From Artemisia argyi (lineage: Eukaryota; Streptophyta; Magnoliopsida; Asterales; Asteraceae): 64,000 nucleotides of DNA. Made by a program: the position numbers and the translations under genes. Positions 45,592 to 57,178 of this stretch are shown here, piece by piece. Position 1 is the first letter of the stretch. The number at the start of each line of letters is the position of its first letter. The notes beneath the pieces were generated by a model. It ran no database searches and was not told the DNA's origin. It saw only the letters and a list, made by a program, of their open reading frames with translations. The DNA is taken from assembly GCA_030686995.1 (NCBI GenBank), contig CM060686.1, positions 76,955,757 through 77,019,756 of the forward strand, given 5' to 3'.

Positions 45592-45987
45592 TGTTAGCAT
45601 TAAAAATATTTATATAGAAGTGATGGTCATTCTCATATTGTAACTTTGTGTCGTTTTTTAAGATTAGTAATAGTTTAGTCATTGGGCTTTGGACTTGGAA
45701 AGCTAATATGTTATGTGCTATGTTTCATAAGCCTTGTTATATAATTCATGTAAACCAAGTCCAAGCCCAAGTCCATTAGAAAGCCCATGAGGCCTTTCTC
45801 TCTAACTATATAAGGCACCTTACCTCTCATTTGTAAGGTGTGCTTGTGTGTGAAAGTGTGTATGTTTATTAATAAAAGCTCTCTTATTCTTTCATATATA
45901 CACGACACATCCATAACATCAAGTCACCATCTTTCCTTCTTCTAGTGCTTATATTTGTGTTAAAGTCGATAGATCTAAGGTCTTACA
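45592..45987 (+). repeat. C4 3' LTR
   Basis: 396 bp. Identical to the 5' LTR for 261 bp except one base, then divergent, with about a 10-bp length difference. TSD GTATG follows. Confidence 0.93.
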
Positions 45988-46052
45988 GTATGCTTACAGT
46001 CAACATCTTTACTAGGTTTAGATCTTGAAAGTGTCTTCTCCTTAAAGCATAC

Positions 46053-48032
46053 CTAACATTTGAACTGCATCTCAAACTTTTGGTACCCATTGTTTCTTGG
46101 GTCGGACATGGTTAATAAATACAATTGTTCGATTCCATATTTTGAAAGGGTAGACCAAGAATTGTTTTGAAAATATGTTTTGTTTTGAAAGTTGGGTCTT
46201 ACATATCTTTGATCTAAAGAATATGGTCTCATGTTTGGGGTAGGTAGGAGAGGTCTTTGATCAATTCTAGCGTGAGTATATTTAAGACCATTGTATGAAC
46301 CAGGGTTGTAGTATGGTTTTGTGGTTTCACTCCATACAATGGGCCTTTGATTATGTCGAGTATTTGCAAGAGGAACTTGAGTATTGATAGGTTTAATAAA
46401 ACTTTTAGTTTGAACACCTCTTTTTCTCAGAATCCTAGCGCGCTTCTGGCGCGTTGACGCGTCAACCAGCACGTCAGATTCGGAGGATTTGAGAGTTTTA
46501 TTTTCGTTTACTTTCTCAAAATTTACGGGTTTAGCTATACTTTTGGAAGTGGTTTTCTCGTTGTTTGCAAGTTCAAGATCTTCCTTATCTTGGGAAACTT
46601 TTTGATGATTCAATGACTCATTTAAATCATTACCACTCTTTTTGAGTTTTGTAACATTTAATGACTTTTGTTGAAGTTCCGAGACTTCTTCACTCAAAGA
46701 GACAACCTTAAGTGTGAGATTTTCACAATCTTTACATGGTTCAACATTCTCATGTAGAGTGACAAGTCTCTTTATTTCAATTTCAAGTTCATTATTTTTG
46801 TGAAGTGCTTTAGAAAGTTCCTTTTGAAAAGAGCGTTTTTCTTTCATAGTTAATTTTAAATTTCTAAATACTTCTTCATAGTTATTAAGTAATTCCTCAT
46901 TTTTCTCTTGCAATTCATTTATAAAGGAAGTTTTGCTAGTAGTAGGGTTATGTTGTACCTCATGAGACTCAATCGCCATAAGACATGTTGCTTCCTTGTT
47001 TCTTGATTGCCATCTTCATCGTCACTCCATACATCACCAACAAACGCTTTGTAATGTAGAGGATTTGGACAATCACTAATGAAGTGATCCTTTTCACCAC
47101 AATTGAAGCATCCATCATCAAGCTTTGAGCCTTGACCATTCTTGTTTCTACGATCATTAGTACGGTTACCAAGCCGATTCCTTCGTTGAAACTTTCTACC
47201 TCTTCTAAAAAACTTTCTAAAACTCTTAGCCATGAGGTTGAATTCTTCATTGTTCATCTCTTCTTCATCACTTTCTTCAAAGCTACCACCAACTTCACGT
47301 GTATGACTTTTAGTGACTTTAGCTTTAAGTGCCATAGATTTTCCATTTTCCTTTTTTGTTTTTGGTCACAACATTGTCACTTTCAAGAATCATTTCATAA
47401 ACTTTGAGATTCCCGATAAGCTCATCTAGAGGAAGCTCCGCCAAGTTCTTTGCTTCTTCAATAGCCATAACCTTAGGTCGCTACCTCACCGGAAGAGCAC
47501 GAAGAAATTTTCTAACATGATTCTTGTTGTAAAAGCTAGGATCCAATGTCGTGAGGCTTGTGATAATAGCATTGAATCGTGTATAACCATTGTCAATGGT
47601 TTATTCTTCCAAGATTACAAACTTCTCATATTGTTGAATGAGTAAGTCAATCTTGCAATCCTTAACTTGTGAGTTCCCTTGATGGGTGATGATGAGAGAA
47701 TGCCAAATCTCCTTAGTGGTTTTGCACACATGGACTCTCTCGAACTCCCTTCGAGGTAGAGCATTGTAGATCATCATCTTAGCCTCTTGATTTTTGACAA
47801 GCTTCTTCTTCTCATCTTCTTTGAGTTCCGGATATGGCTTCTCAACCATCAACTTGGTTTCCGGATCAAGCATCATGAAAACAAAGTCTCCGTTTTGAAT
47901 GACCTCTCACAAGTCAAGATCCTTTGACCTAACATAGGTCTCAAACCGGGTTTTCCAAAAACAAAACTCTTCGGTTTCTAGCAAAGGTGCTCTTTGCATA
48001 GAACATCCCTCTACATAATTCTCTTGAGCCAT
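46053..48032 (-). pseudogene. C3 gag
   Basis: Starts at MAQENYVEG (48032). N-terminal copia gag (QRAPLLETEEFCFWKTRFETYV, MMIYNALPRREFERVHVCKTTKEIWHSLI, QYEKFVILEE). Breaks: TGA 47907-47909, TAA 47601-47603, TAG 47481-47483, frameshifts near 47350 and 47010. The zinc knuckle CFNCGEKDHFISDC lies near 47090. A long coiled coil follows (NEELLNNYEEVFRNLKL, LTLKVVSLSEEVSELQQ). Near 46440 the coding strand carries CGCGCCAGAAGC, a word also found in the C3 LTRs. The end at 46053 is not followed by a protease motif. Confidence 0.85.
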
Positions 48033-48150
48033 GGATCTATATTCTACTTTACCAAAAATCTCAGTTAGGATTTTAGATTTTTGGGAAAGAAGTTTTTGAC
48101 TTAAAACGACTTCTCGGAAAGGCTTTAACACTCAAAAACTTGAGTATTCC

Positions 48151-48162
48151 GCTCTGATACCA
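48151..48162 (-). other. C3 primer-binding site
   Basis: The minus strand reads TGGTATCAGAGC, a full match to the initiator Met tRNA site, just inside the 5' LTR. Confidence 0.9.
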
Positions 48163-48164
48163 AT

Positions 48165-50580
48165 TGTAAAACCGTAGAGGGGGTGAATACGGTTTCTTTG
48201 GCTTTTTAGATGTTTAAAAAACTTTAAGCCAAAGAGAACACCAAGTGGTTGTATAATAATCCAACAACCACTAACACAACCAAAGTATATAAAGTAAGTA
48301 AAAGACACCATGATATATACTGGTTCGGGATGGGGGTTTTATACCATCCGTACGTCCAGTTACGAATCCTCGACTCCAATACTATTCACTAGTATAATCC
48401 TTTCGGTGGACTACAAACCGTTACAATTCACTCGACCGATATTCACCAATATCGATGCTCACAAAGAAGGAGTTACTCCCAACGGTAATCCGCCCTCGGA
48501 AACCACCCAAAAGAATCTCGCGATTCGACTTCACCTAAGGATCACAAAGATCACTACCAAGACTTCCCACCGGAAGTATCAAACCCCAACTAGATCCCCA
48601 ATGATCTAGGCTTGGTCACCAAGACACAAGACTTCCCTTACAAATAATTGAATGAATGAATATATGTTTGTTCAACCAAGCCTTAACCTAACCTAGAGAC
48701 TCGATTGTAATAGAAAGGGTATAAGGAAGAAGACCCTCGACACAATCACAAGAGTAGATTAGGTTCTTGTGATTCTTCTCTTGCAAAGAGATGTGTTCTT
48801 TCAAAGATGTTAATGTAAAAATCAAGAACACAAGATTAGAGGTAGAGGTAGAGATAGAGATAGAGATTTGAGAGTGTTTAGAAAGAAAGAATCTAAAGAG
48901 AAAGAATAATCGCAAGGGGTGAGGAATACAAGAGGCAAGGGTGGTATTTATAGGCCAAGAACCCAAACTTGGGAATTTTTACCGAGGCCGGCAAGTCACC
49001 CGCGCGCCAGGCTTCTGTAAACTTTCCCAAGTGTTGGGTGTTTGGATCTTATAAATACCTATCCTTGCTAAACCCCCAATTGTATTTCACGCTAAACCTT
49101 AACATTAATCATTCTAAGGTTTAGCAACTCAAATAGCCAATTTGAAAATCATTTGTGAAGTGTTTAAAGAAAATAAATTACCAAGGGTATAAAGTGTAGA
49201 TAGGGTAATTTGGAAGGGGTGGAAGTGTTATTCCTCACATGGCATAGAAAAGAGAGAAATAATATGCCAATGTATATTCCATTGTTTGGGGGGAAGAATG
49301 AGATGGAGGGTTGAGATGAAACGGTTTGAATTGGATGGTGGAGATCAAAGGGAGCCTCCCTTGGTTTTCAAATTATTTGACATGTGGGATAAATGAAGGG
49401 TTGAGATGTGTTTATTTGAAATGAATGGTTGAGATGTAGAGAATTAGGTTAAGGAGGGATATTCCAAAAGAATATGCTTTGCTTGGGGGGAAAGGAGAAA
49501 TCAATGGTTGAGATGGTTTTGGTTTGAAATGGATGGTGAAGATCAAACACATGTGATGGAATGGAGAGGAAGAAAGAATATGCTAGTGGAATATTCCAAA
49601 TCATGGGGGAAGAAATATGATGAATGTTTGAGATGGTTTTGGTTTGAAATAGATGGCTCGGATTAGATGGAGCCTCATTAGAAATTCAAATAATTCCCAT
49701 GTGTTGAAAATGGAAGGTTGGGATGTGTTGTAAGAGAATGGATGGTTGAGATGTAGTGTGTAAGGGAATATGTAAGAGTGTAACAGATTATGTAAGAGAA
49801 TATATGATTTGGATATGGTTAGATTTGTCTTTTGTAGAAATGAGATTAAGAGAAGATTAAGACATAATCTAATTGTCATTAAGGAGAAAAGGTTTTGACA
49901 ATTAAGATTATAAGTTGAGAAAATCATAAGTTACTTATAAGTTCAAGTAACACAACGTCGAGAATTCATAGGTTCATATCTCGTGACTTTCCATGACTCG
50001 ACGTTCTCAACTAATACCTTGGTTCAAACAAGTTAAGTGCTTTGCCTTGATGTAAAGCATAACCCAAGTGGGAAAGGATTCGTTTACGCAAAGAGATCTT
50101 TGACTTAGTTTGACCAATAAGGGAGTAAACCCGTTACGTAATTAGATATTACGTAAGCACGGGATATGAGCATATGGATGCTTCAACACGATGTTACGTG
50201 AAATATACAAGCTCCCTAAGTTTAGAAAAGCCTTGGCTAGAGGCGATAGTTAGAAAACATGAGTTGGCGTTTTCCCGTAAATGGGTGTTTTAAAAGTAGG
50301 ATCTCTCAAGTTTCAAAACTCGTTTCGAGTGTTTTCAATTAAGCATATAACATATTCATACCTGTATTGAAAGATCCACATTTGTCGGGTAAGGGGAAAG
50401 CCGACTTTCAAAATTCGCCCGGAACCATACACTGTCCTAGCGCGTCACCCGCGCGGGCAGCGCGCCAGAAGCAGACATGGGCTCCGGCGATTTTGAGCTA
50501 ACGTTTGTTATTTTATGTGTTTCGATGGTTTATTTGTCATCATTAAAACAAGAAGAGATCTTGATCATGTTGCCTCAAGA
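48165..50580 (-). repeat. C3 5' LTR
   Basis: 2416 bp, matching 29642-32031. It contains about 30 bp more near 49838-49870 and shorter GC-rich islands (48981-49016, 50439-50475). The plus-strand right terminus reads CAAGA instead of CAACA. Confidence 0.92.
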
Positions 50581-50585
50581 AATAT

Positions 50586-52219
50586 GTAAGGCAAAGGTAT
50601 GAAATGTAAAATATGTAATAATTACATTGTAAACCCTAAACTTATATAATTGTCATATTAAACCCTAAACTTATGTAATTGATATTATTAACCCTAAAAT
50701 ATGTTAAACTACCAAAATAAACCTTAATCTTGCATAATTAACATTTTGAACACTTAAGTTATCCAAACGTTGATTATAATCATGAATGGCTAATATTACT
50801 GATTATGGAAACTTGCTAAATAAGGAAACTTTCTAAATATGGGAACCTGCTAAAAATAGAAAGTTACCTAATTTGGATAAAACTACTAAAATTGGAAAGT
50901 TACTATTTTTAGAAAGTTCTATTTATGGAAAGTAAACTTAAAACCCTAATTGGGCAATCCTTAACCTAAAACTTCTAATTTTTTAAAGAGGAAACCCTAA
51001 ACCTAATCTGAAAACACTTATCACAAGTAAACCCTAATTTTGACAACCTAAAATCAGTAGAGTCTTTAATGAGTAGGTAAGTAATATGTAAACCTTTATT
51101 ATGTAGATCGTGTGAAGAAGGAGTGATCTGCTTTCTCTTCTCGTTCTTGTTTCATTTCTGCATTTGCTTTCGAGGTACAGATATTCTGCCTTTTTAGTAA
51201 GGGCCATCCTTCTCTCTTTTGTTTACTGTTTTGATTATGATCCCTTCAGTTAAGCCATTGCTATGTTCCCATTGTATGATTCTTATTGTTGATCTTTGAA
51301 AATGATGTGAGTTGATATTCGTTTGCATGCTATATTTCTTTCCTATAGCATTTCCTATTTCCTATTTCCTGATGCACCAGTGGTATTGACACTATCTGTG
51401 GAGGTTTGTTTTTGTCCACAGCGTTCCCTATTATGCTATAGCTATTCAGGCCTATATTTATTATTGTATATGTTTACTTAGCCTAGAGCTTTATGCATAT
51501 ATATCTGTTTTGCAGGGGGCGTATGGATGCATCCTAGGTACTTTGTTTAGTATTATTTGGTGAATGTTTTGGTGTGTGTGCAATACACCCCTTTCACATA
51601 GTACATTTGGAGATGATCACTCCTATGTGCGCATTAGTATTTGTTGGGCATTTCTGTTAGTTCTACTTTTAGATGATCCTTATCTTGTCTTCTCTATTTG
51701 TGATTAACTTATGCTTGGTTTATTTCTTTTGCTTACACTTATGACTCATTTCATTTCCTTGAGTGTTTGGTATCCATTATCCGTATTTCCTTTGATCATA
51801 TTCTATGTTTCCATATTCTTGATTTCTATCTCAGCAAGTTCGCTTGGACTTATGTCGTATTCACCTTCGTTTTCCTTTTATTATTAGTTTTCATTTGTTT
51901 GTATCTGTTCACTGGGCTTTTTAAGCTCAGCCACATTTCTTTTCCTGCGACAGGTTTTAGAAGGAAGCTGGGTTGGGTGAAGAGTGCTTAGGAGCTCTTA
52001 GTGGACTACACTGTTGATAGCTCCCCATGGATAGAATAGACTTAGAGATTTTCCTTTTGGTTCTTAGTTTGTAATTAGTTTGGAAGTTGTAATTAGTCCC
52101 TTATTCTTTTCATAGTATTATTTTGTAACCCTTGTATTTGTAATGTATCTCTGTTTACTTGTGTTCTGATTTAACCTCAAAATGTTACACTTTAGCTCTT
52201 TTCGGGTTGGGGTGTTACA
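50586..52219 (+). repeat. G1 3' LTR, second part
   Basis: Continues 27915-29641 after the C3 TSD. 51098-52219 matches the 5' LTR at 1-1376. The first 500 bp are AT-rich with repeated AAACCCTAA words (50630-51050). It ends GGGGTGTTACA at 52219. No gene is seen; the 74-codon frame at 51767 is not supported. Confidence 0.85.
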
Positions 52220-52927
52220 ATGCTTCACCAAGTTCAAGATGAAGCTTCGTCCTCCAGCACATTATCGAACGTCTAAACGCTCGTTATCGTCCTCACCAAC
52301 CTTAGACCTCAACTTAGGTGGATATTTCTCATCAAGGACAGTGTTGGTCTTTTTATAGACATAGGACTTTTTCTTTTCTAAGTTACTTTTTCACTTTTAA
52401 TTTTCTTTTCAAAAGTAGGACTTTTTATTTCTTATCTTTTCTTTGACCTTTGTCAAAAAGAAAATTTACTAGAAATATAAGTAGTTTTACCATATCTTGT
52501 GCATTATGGGTTGATCTTCTCTTTGTCATGAGTATGATGTGGTCACTCATCTTTGCATGACTTATTCTGGGTTATCCTTTTTTGTCTCATTCGACAACTA
52601 ACCTTATTTTGTAGGATCAAAATCCATGTATCCTTTCTTGGCACTCCATCTAGGGGGAGTATTGTCCAAGGGGGAACACTTGGAACGCATCATTCCGCTA
52701 CGCAACTCTTCTTTTTGTTTTGACAAAAAGGGAAAGAATTAATATTAAATTCAATCTCAATCTTAACTTTTACATATCAAGTTGCATCCACTTGAAACAT
52801 CATTCATTCACAACTAAAAGGTTAAGTAAAACACGGTTTAATATTGATTTTTAAAAGACTTGATACTACAATTATCTTGTTGCTTAAAATCAACTTTATG
52901 TTTTGTCCTCAACAAAAAGGGGGAGAT
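52220..52927 (+). pseudogene. C1: 3' end of an older copia element (pol tail, 3' UTR, purine tract)
   Basis: Directly after G1 the frame 52220-52273 reads MLHQVQDEASSS and stops, resembling the last residues of copia RNase H (GMLH type). Non-coding sequence follows, with purine tracts TAGGGGGAGT (52653) and CCAAGGGGGAAC (52669). A final AAAAAGGGGGAGAT (52914-52927) leads into an LTR. G1 therefore landed in the end of C1 pol. The rest of C1 is outside the window. Confidence 0.65.
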
Positions 52928-53034
52928 TGTTAATACAAATATCGTCTAAAAACGTTATTTATATTTTACGATCTTTGCTAAATATTTTGTTGTCGACAAA
53001 GTATAAACTTTATTTTCTAGCAAAGTATAACTTT

Positions 53035-53741
53035 TATAATACCCCCAAAAATGAACAATACAACGGAAGACTTATATTGACAGTGGAAGACTTTTAGGGT
53101 ATTATATCGAGGATCTTTGTCACAATTATAGAAAACGACTCAAGTGAGACGTTTTAAGTTTCATTTAAAATACCAAATATCCATGTTTCCAAGATGTTTC
53201 ATTATTCAACAAGAAGTTTTATTCAAAGAGAAATAAACATTTCTTTATTTGCCCACTTCGTGCCTTTGCCATCCATTCCATTTAGTTACCTAAGATAAAC
53301 ATGCTAAAAGTCAACAAAAGTTGAGTGAAATTCATAGGTTTATAATTAATAGTTTGAACACAAGAGATAGATGTTTATTGTAATATCGATACAAATAAAC
53401 AAGTTGAAAATCACATCCATTATTGCCTTAAGCTCATGACACTCAACGATTCAACAGACATCAAATTATCCATAATAATGATGTGAAATAAGTTGCCCCC
53501 AAGATAGGTATTTGTCAGTAACCTATGATATCAAATAAAGTGCATTTGGTGACTTTCCTCTAGCAACCAAATGGGGATTGTCAATCTCTAATAGATCTAT
53601 TCACAATTATTTACGTTCACCCTGCAAGTGATTAAGGTTCATGATCGAGGGACTTTTGGCAATAGCTACTTAAGCAATAACGATATCAAGAAAAGACTTG
53701 TGTTCGGTTTTTAAGCATGTATCCCCCCCCCCCCCCCCCCC

Positions 53742-53789
<48 letters not shown>

Positions 53790-56250
53790 AAGTTAAGTGT
53801 GGGCTATGAACTCACCTTAGTAGTACAGTAGAATAATCGTAATCTCAACGATGCAAGGCAACGGCTTCACAGACAACCTAAAAGATATGACAAGTTTCAG
53901 TTTCTAAATCTCGTTTTATTGCGAACATTATTTATTAGTCATGAATAAAACATAATGTGCATAGGTGATGTGTTACGACGTAGATGTAAAAAGAAAATAA
54001 TTACGTATCGTTTTATCGTTTAAAGTTTAATTATAGTTATACGAATTTTATACGTTTATATATATAAGTTACGTTTATACTTTTATCATCTCAATATATA
54101 TAAATATATTTATATATAAAATTATTATTCAAAATCAATATTACAATTCAATCCTTTATGTTTCTCAAATTTACACATTTTACCCTTCACGGAATATATT
54201 TACATCGTTAGTCCAAAGTTATATATTATTACATTTTAGGTCCAATAATATCAATATTTACATTTCTCAACACTAAGTTTAAATATTAACAGTTTATAAC
54301 CTTAGAAAAGTAGTTTTTACAGTTTTTATCCAAACTTTACAAGTTTGACAGTTTTAGTCCCTCGTTAAATTTGCAAAAATAGTCCAAAAATTACCAAATT
54401 CAAAACTTAACATTTTTATTATTCCAATAAGCTCAGAAGGTTCAAAACAGCTTATTTTAACAGCTTATTTGCTTAAAATCCTTATTTTTCATTAAATGGG
54501 CCTATCGATCCAAATTAAGGGCCCGTTAATGTTTTGTGATCCAAAGGGTTTGGGGGAATACTAGATTTATCAAAATCCATTATTTTAAGTTCTAATAACA
54601 TTTCAAAAGAGCTTTTATGATCAGCTTATCGAAATAAGCTAAAACAGCTTATTGGGCTTAACGGCCCATAAGTGATTTAATTCCTTTGAAAATCTATGAA
54701 AATCACGTTTTGCTTTAGGGTCGTTTAGGTGATCAAATCAAGTTGTTAGGTCTAAATATTTATTAGTCTCGTTACTTTACCAGTTGATTAAATAGTTCAT
54801 GTTCAAATATAGGGTGGTCATGTGTCGAAATATAAAATGGCGAGGCCAAAGTATACGGCCAAAACTCATAACGCAAAACAATATAACTTGAAAAATATTT
54901 TAAGTCTTTTTAGGAAATATCGTATAGGTCCAATACTACTTAGAAACGTGTGATTTTTATGCTTATATGTTAGTTATGAGTTCTAATCTTTTATAGTGTC
55001 TCGTTAACGACCTAGCCAACATATGATACAATATATAAAATATATGTGTCGTGTTCATGTTTTACGAGTTATTTATAGAAAGTGTTGGTGCACAAAACAT
55101 AAACATATGTATATAAATATAGAAAGAAGTTCAAAGTCTCACCTCACCTCTAAAAGGTGGAGTAAAACGTGATGTAGGGATCGTATGAGGGTACGAGGCT
55201 TATGTGGTTCACTTCACGTTCTACCAAAGGTTCAAGAGACATCAAGCTTGGAGTCCTAGGTTCACTTGAGTTGTGGTACACTTGGGCAATCCTTTCGTCC
55301 TTCAATACTCCTTCCCTCGTTATATTTTGTGTAATATGGTACATATAAGTGTATGTATCAATTTTTTGCTTGCATGGGAAAGTTTATATAGCGAGTTTAT
55401 GAAGCGTAAGGACAAGTTGGGTTCACAAGAGTTGGAAGGTGGCATGTTAAGCGAATAGTAGCACCTCAAACATTGTCCAATCGTTAGTTTACAAAGCTAG
55501 GATTGTGTAAGTAAATCCCTATTCATTCCTGACATTCACAAGGTGCATATTGTTCGTTTTGTTGCCATTGGGAAGCATGGGAGGCTGGAAGGAATAAGAT
55601 GCCACGTTTGGACTTATCTTTCAAGGGTGAGTTTGGTGCTTTACTTAGGTGGTTTCTAAGGTAGTAAACGAGACAAGCAAAAATATATATGTGTCGTGTA
55701 TAAAAATCGTAAGAAAATAGGGTGCGTTTGGATGGTTGTCGCGACAGAAACAAAAGAAGAAAAATAAAACTAATGGTGTGGTTTGGGCTTGGCCTGGTGG
55801 GCTTGTGGTTTTGGTTCGGCCCAAAGAAAGAAAAGAAGAAAAAGGAGTCTGTTTGGTTTGTGTTGGGTTTAACGTGGCCCATTGGGTGATGGGGGCCCAC
55901 ATGATGTGTTTCAAATATCGTGTCGAGGTCCAAAAATATTAGTGATCATTCTCGGGAATTTTTGTAGGCTCGGGAAATATATAAATAGTATACGGTATTT
56001 GGACGAAACATATAGTTATAGATATAAATGTTTTATATATTTATAGTTCGCAATAAATATAGATTATCGAGGTTGTGTGTAAGCATCGTTCCTAGGTAAA
56101 TAGTCAATCACAGTTATCGTAGTGATTCCAATATCAAGTCATTAGTAAAAAAAAATTGTTACCCGTAAAAGTAGTGTTAAGTTATCGTAAAATCGTTTTA
56201 TTTCTTCGTGGGCATTTACTAATCGTAAGGGAAAATTACGAGAGGTTACA
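53035..56250 (-). mobile_element. S1: solo Ty3/gypsy-type LTR (3216 bp) in the C1 LTR
   Basis: A TSD ACTTT (53030-53034 and 56251-56255) flanks a block running from TATAATACCCCC to GAGGTTACA. Read on the minus strand it starts TGTAACCTCTCG and ends GGGGGTATTATA, a typical gypsy LTR form with a changed terminal CA. A minus-strand TATATAAA lies near 55390. It holds a 20-C plus 46-A tract. ORFs inside (for example 55933-55523) are not conserved proteins. No internal region is present, so it formed by LTR-LTR recombination. Confidence 0.75.
53723..53788 (+). repeat. Poly(C)20-poly(A)46 tract
   Basis: Twenty C directly followed by 46 A inside S1. Length may be unreliable in assembly. Confidence 0.95.
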
Positions 56251-57178
56251 ACTTTAGTATAAGTCTCATACATAGAAACTTTATCTCTAAGTAAACATCA
56301 CATTTGCTACATGATTTCATTATTAAACTTATAATGTTGATAATGTTAAGTGTCAAAACATATTTAGTAAGTTTTACTAAGTAATGTGTCTAATTGAGTT
56401 ATAAGTCTTCAAACTCTTTTGATAACTCAATCACTTACTAAATACATCATACAAACATTATTCAAAGTTGCTACAAAAATACTTTTACAAGTTTACTTTC
56501 ATGTTAGTAAAAGTCTAAATTTGGAAATAAGCATTTACATCATGCATTGCATCATACATGTCTTATCAAGTTGACTTGGTAAAGATCTCATGCATATCTT
56601 AGATAGATTTACACTCAACATATCTTACAAGTTGACCTTGAAGGATCTTGATTAGACTTGACAAAGATATGGAAAGATTTCTTGGTGATTTGCTGTCAGC
56701 CTCTGGCGGATCCCTGTGGATACAAGGGCGGAACCCTTGTTTTGGTTCCACCGGGTCCGCCAGCCTGCTGTCTTGTTTGGCTATAAATACCAAGCCACAC
56801 TCAAGAATTCTTTCATCACTTTTAGCTATACATTACATACATATTCTCATTTCTCTTATCTAACTCAGTAGCAACTCACTTGTGTGGTTCTTTTTTGTAG
56901 CAAAGAAGTTCACAAGTTCATCCGAGAAGTTACAAGTTTCAACTCAACGTTGCAAGAATTGTTAGCTTTGTATAAACTCTTATATTTATACTTCATTTGT
57001 ATAAAATCTTATATTTATACTTCATTTGTATCTTGTATTGAAGTGATCGGTTAGTATTTTAGGCCTTAAAATACATAGTGTGACGGGAGTGGTTGTACCC
57101 TTGTAAAAGAACTCGACATCTAGCTTAGTGTCGGAAATATTGGTTAGGCGACGTTAGGGTGGTTCTACCTTGAACTAG

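Larger units (their letters stand above)
33646..45987 (+). mobile_element. C4: Sirevirus-like Ty1/copia retrotransposon nested in C3, complete with TSD
   Basis: LTRs at 33646-34052 and 45592-45987, TSD GTATG at 33641-33645 and 45988-45992. Plus-strand order: primer site, a leader with a repeated near-palindrome, long gag with a zinc knuckle and coiled coils, protease, integrase, RT and RNase H, then a 2.7-kb 3' region with several purine tracts. Breaks: TAG 35831, TAA 36038, TAA 36068, TAG 39086, a frame change near 39380 and TGA 40384. Youngest insertion of the C3/C4 stack. Confidence 0.95.
29642..50580 (-). mobile_element. C3: Ty1/copia retrotransposon lacking most of pol, host of C4
   Basis: Long LTRs (29642-32031 and 48165-50580) flank a minus-strand gag and only a pre-integrase fragment of pol. 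TSD AATAT is at 29637-29641 and 50581-50585. The 5' LTR terminal CA has become GA on the plus-strand right end (CAAGA where the left copy has CAACA). Primer site and several purine tracts are present. After removing C4 the internal region is about 3.8 kb, so protease core, integrase core, RT and RNase H are missing: a non-autonomous deletion derivative. Confidence 0.92.
1..52219 (+). mobile_element. G1: outer Ty3/gypsy (Tekay-like) LTR retrotransposon, host of nested elements
   Basis: The order LTR, primer-binding site, degenerate pol, polypurine tract, LTR is present on the plus strand. The left LTR (1-1376) is cut by the window start. The right LTR is 27915-29641 plus 50586-52219, interrupted by C3. 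The two LTRs share a recognisable 1.1-kb portion and both end GGGGTGTTACA. After removing G2 and C2 the internal region is only about 3.3 kb, short for a gypsy element, so parts are missing. Pol remnants (RT end, RNase H, integrase) read on the plus strand but are full of stops. G1 sits in the last codons of C1 pol. The right-hand target duplication candidate is ATGCT (52220-52224); the left one lies outside the window. Lineage is an inference from the pol remnants and the long LTR. Confidence 0.85.

Noticed and set aside
55523..55942. Overlapping ORFs on both strands of about 68-136 codons
   Set aside because: They lie inside the S1 solo LTR, have low-complexity Phe and Lys runs and match no family.
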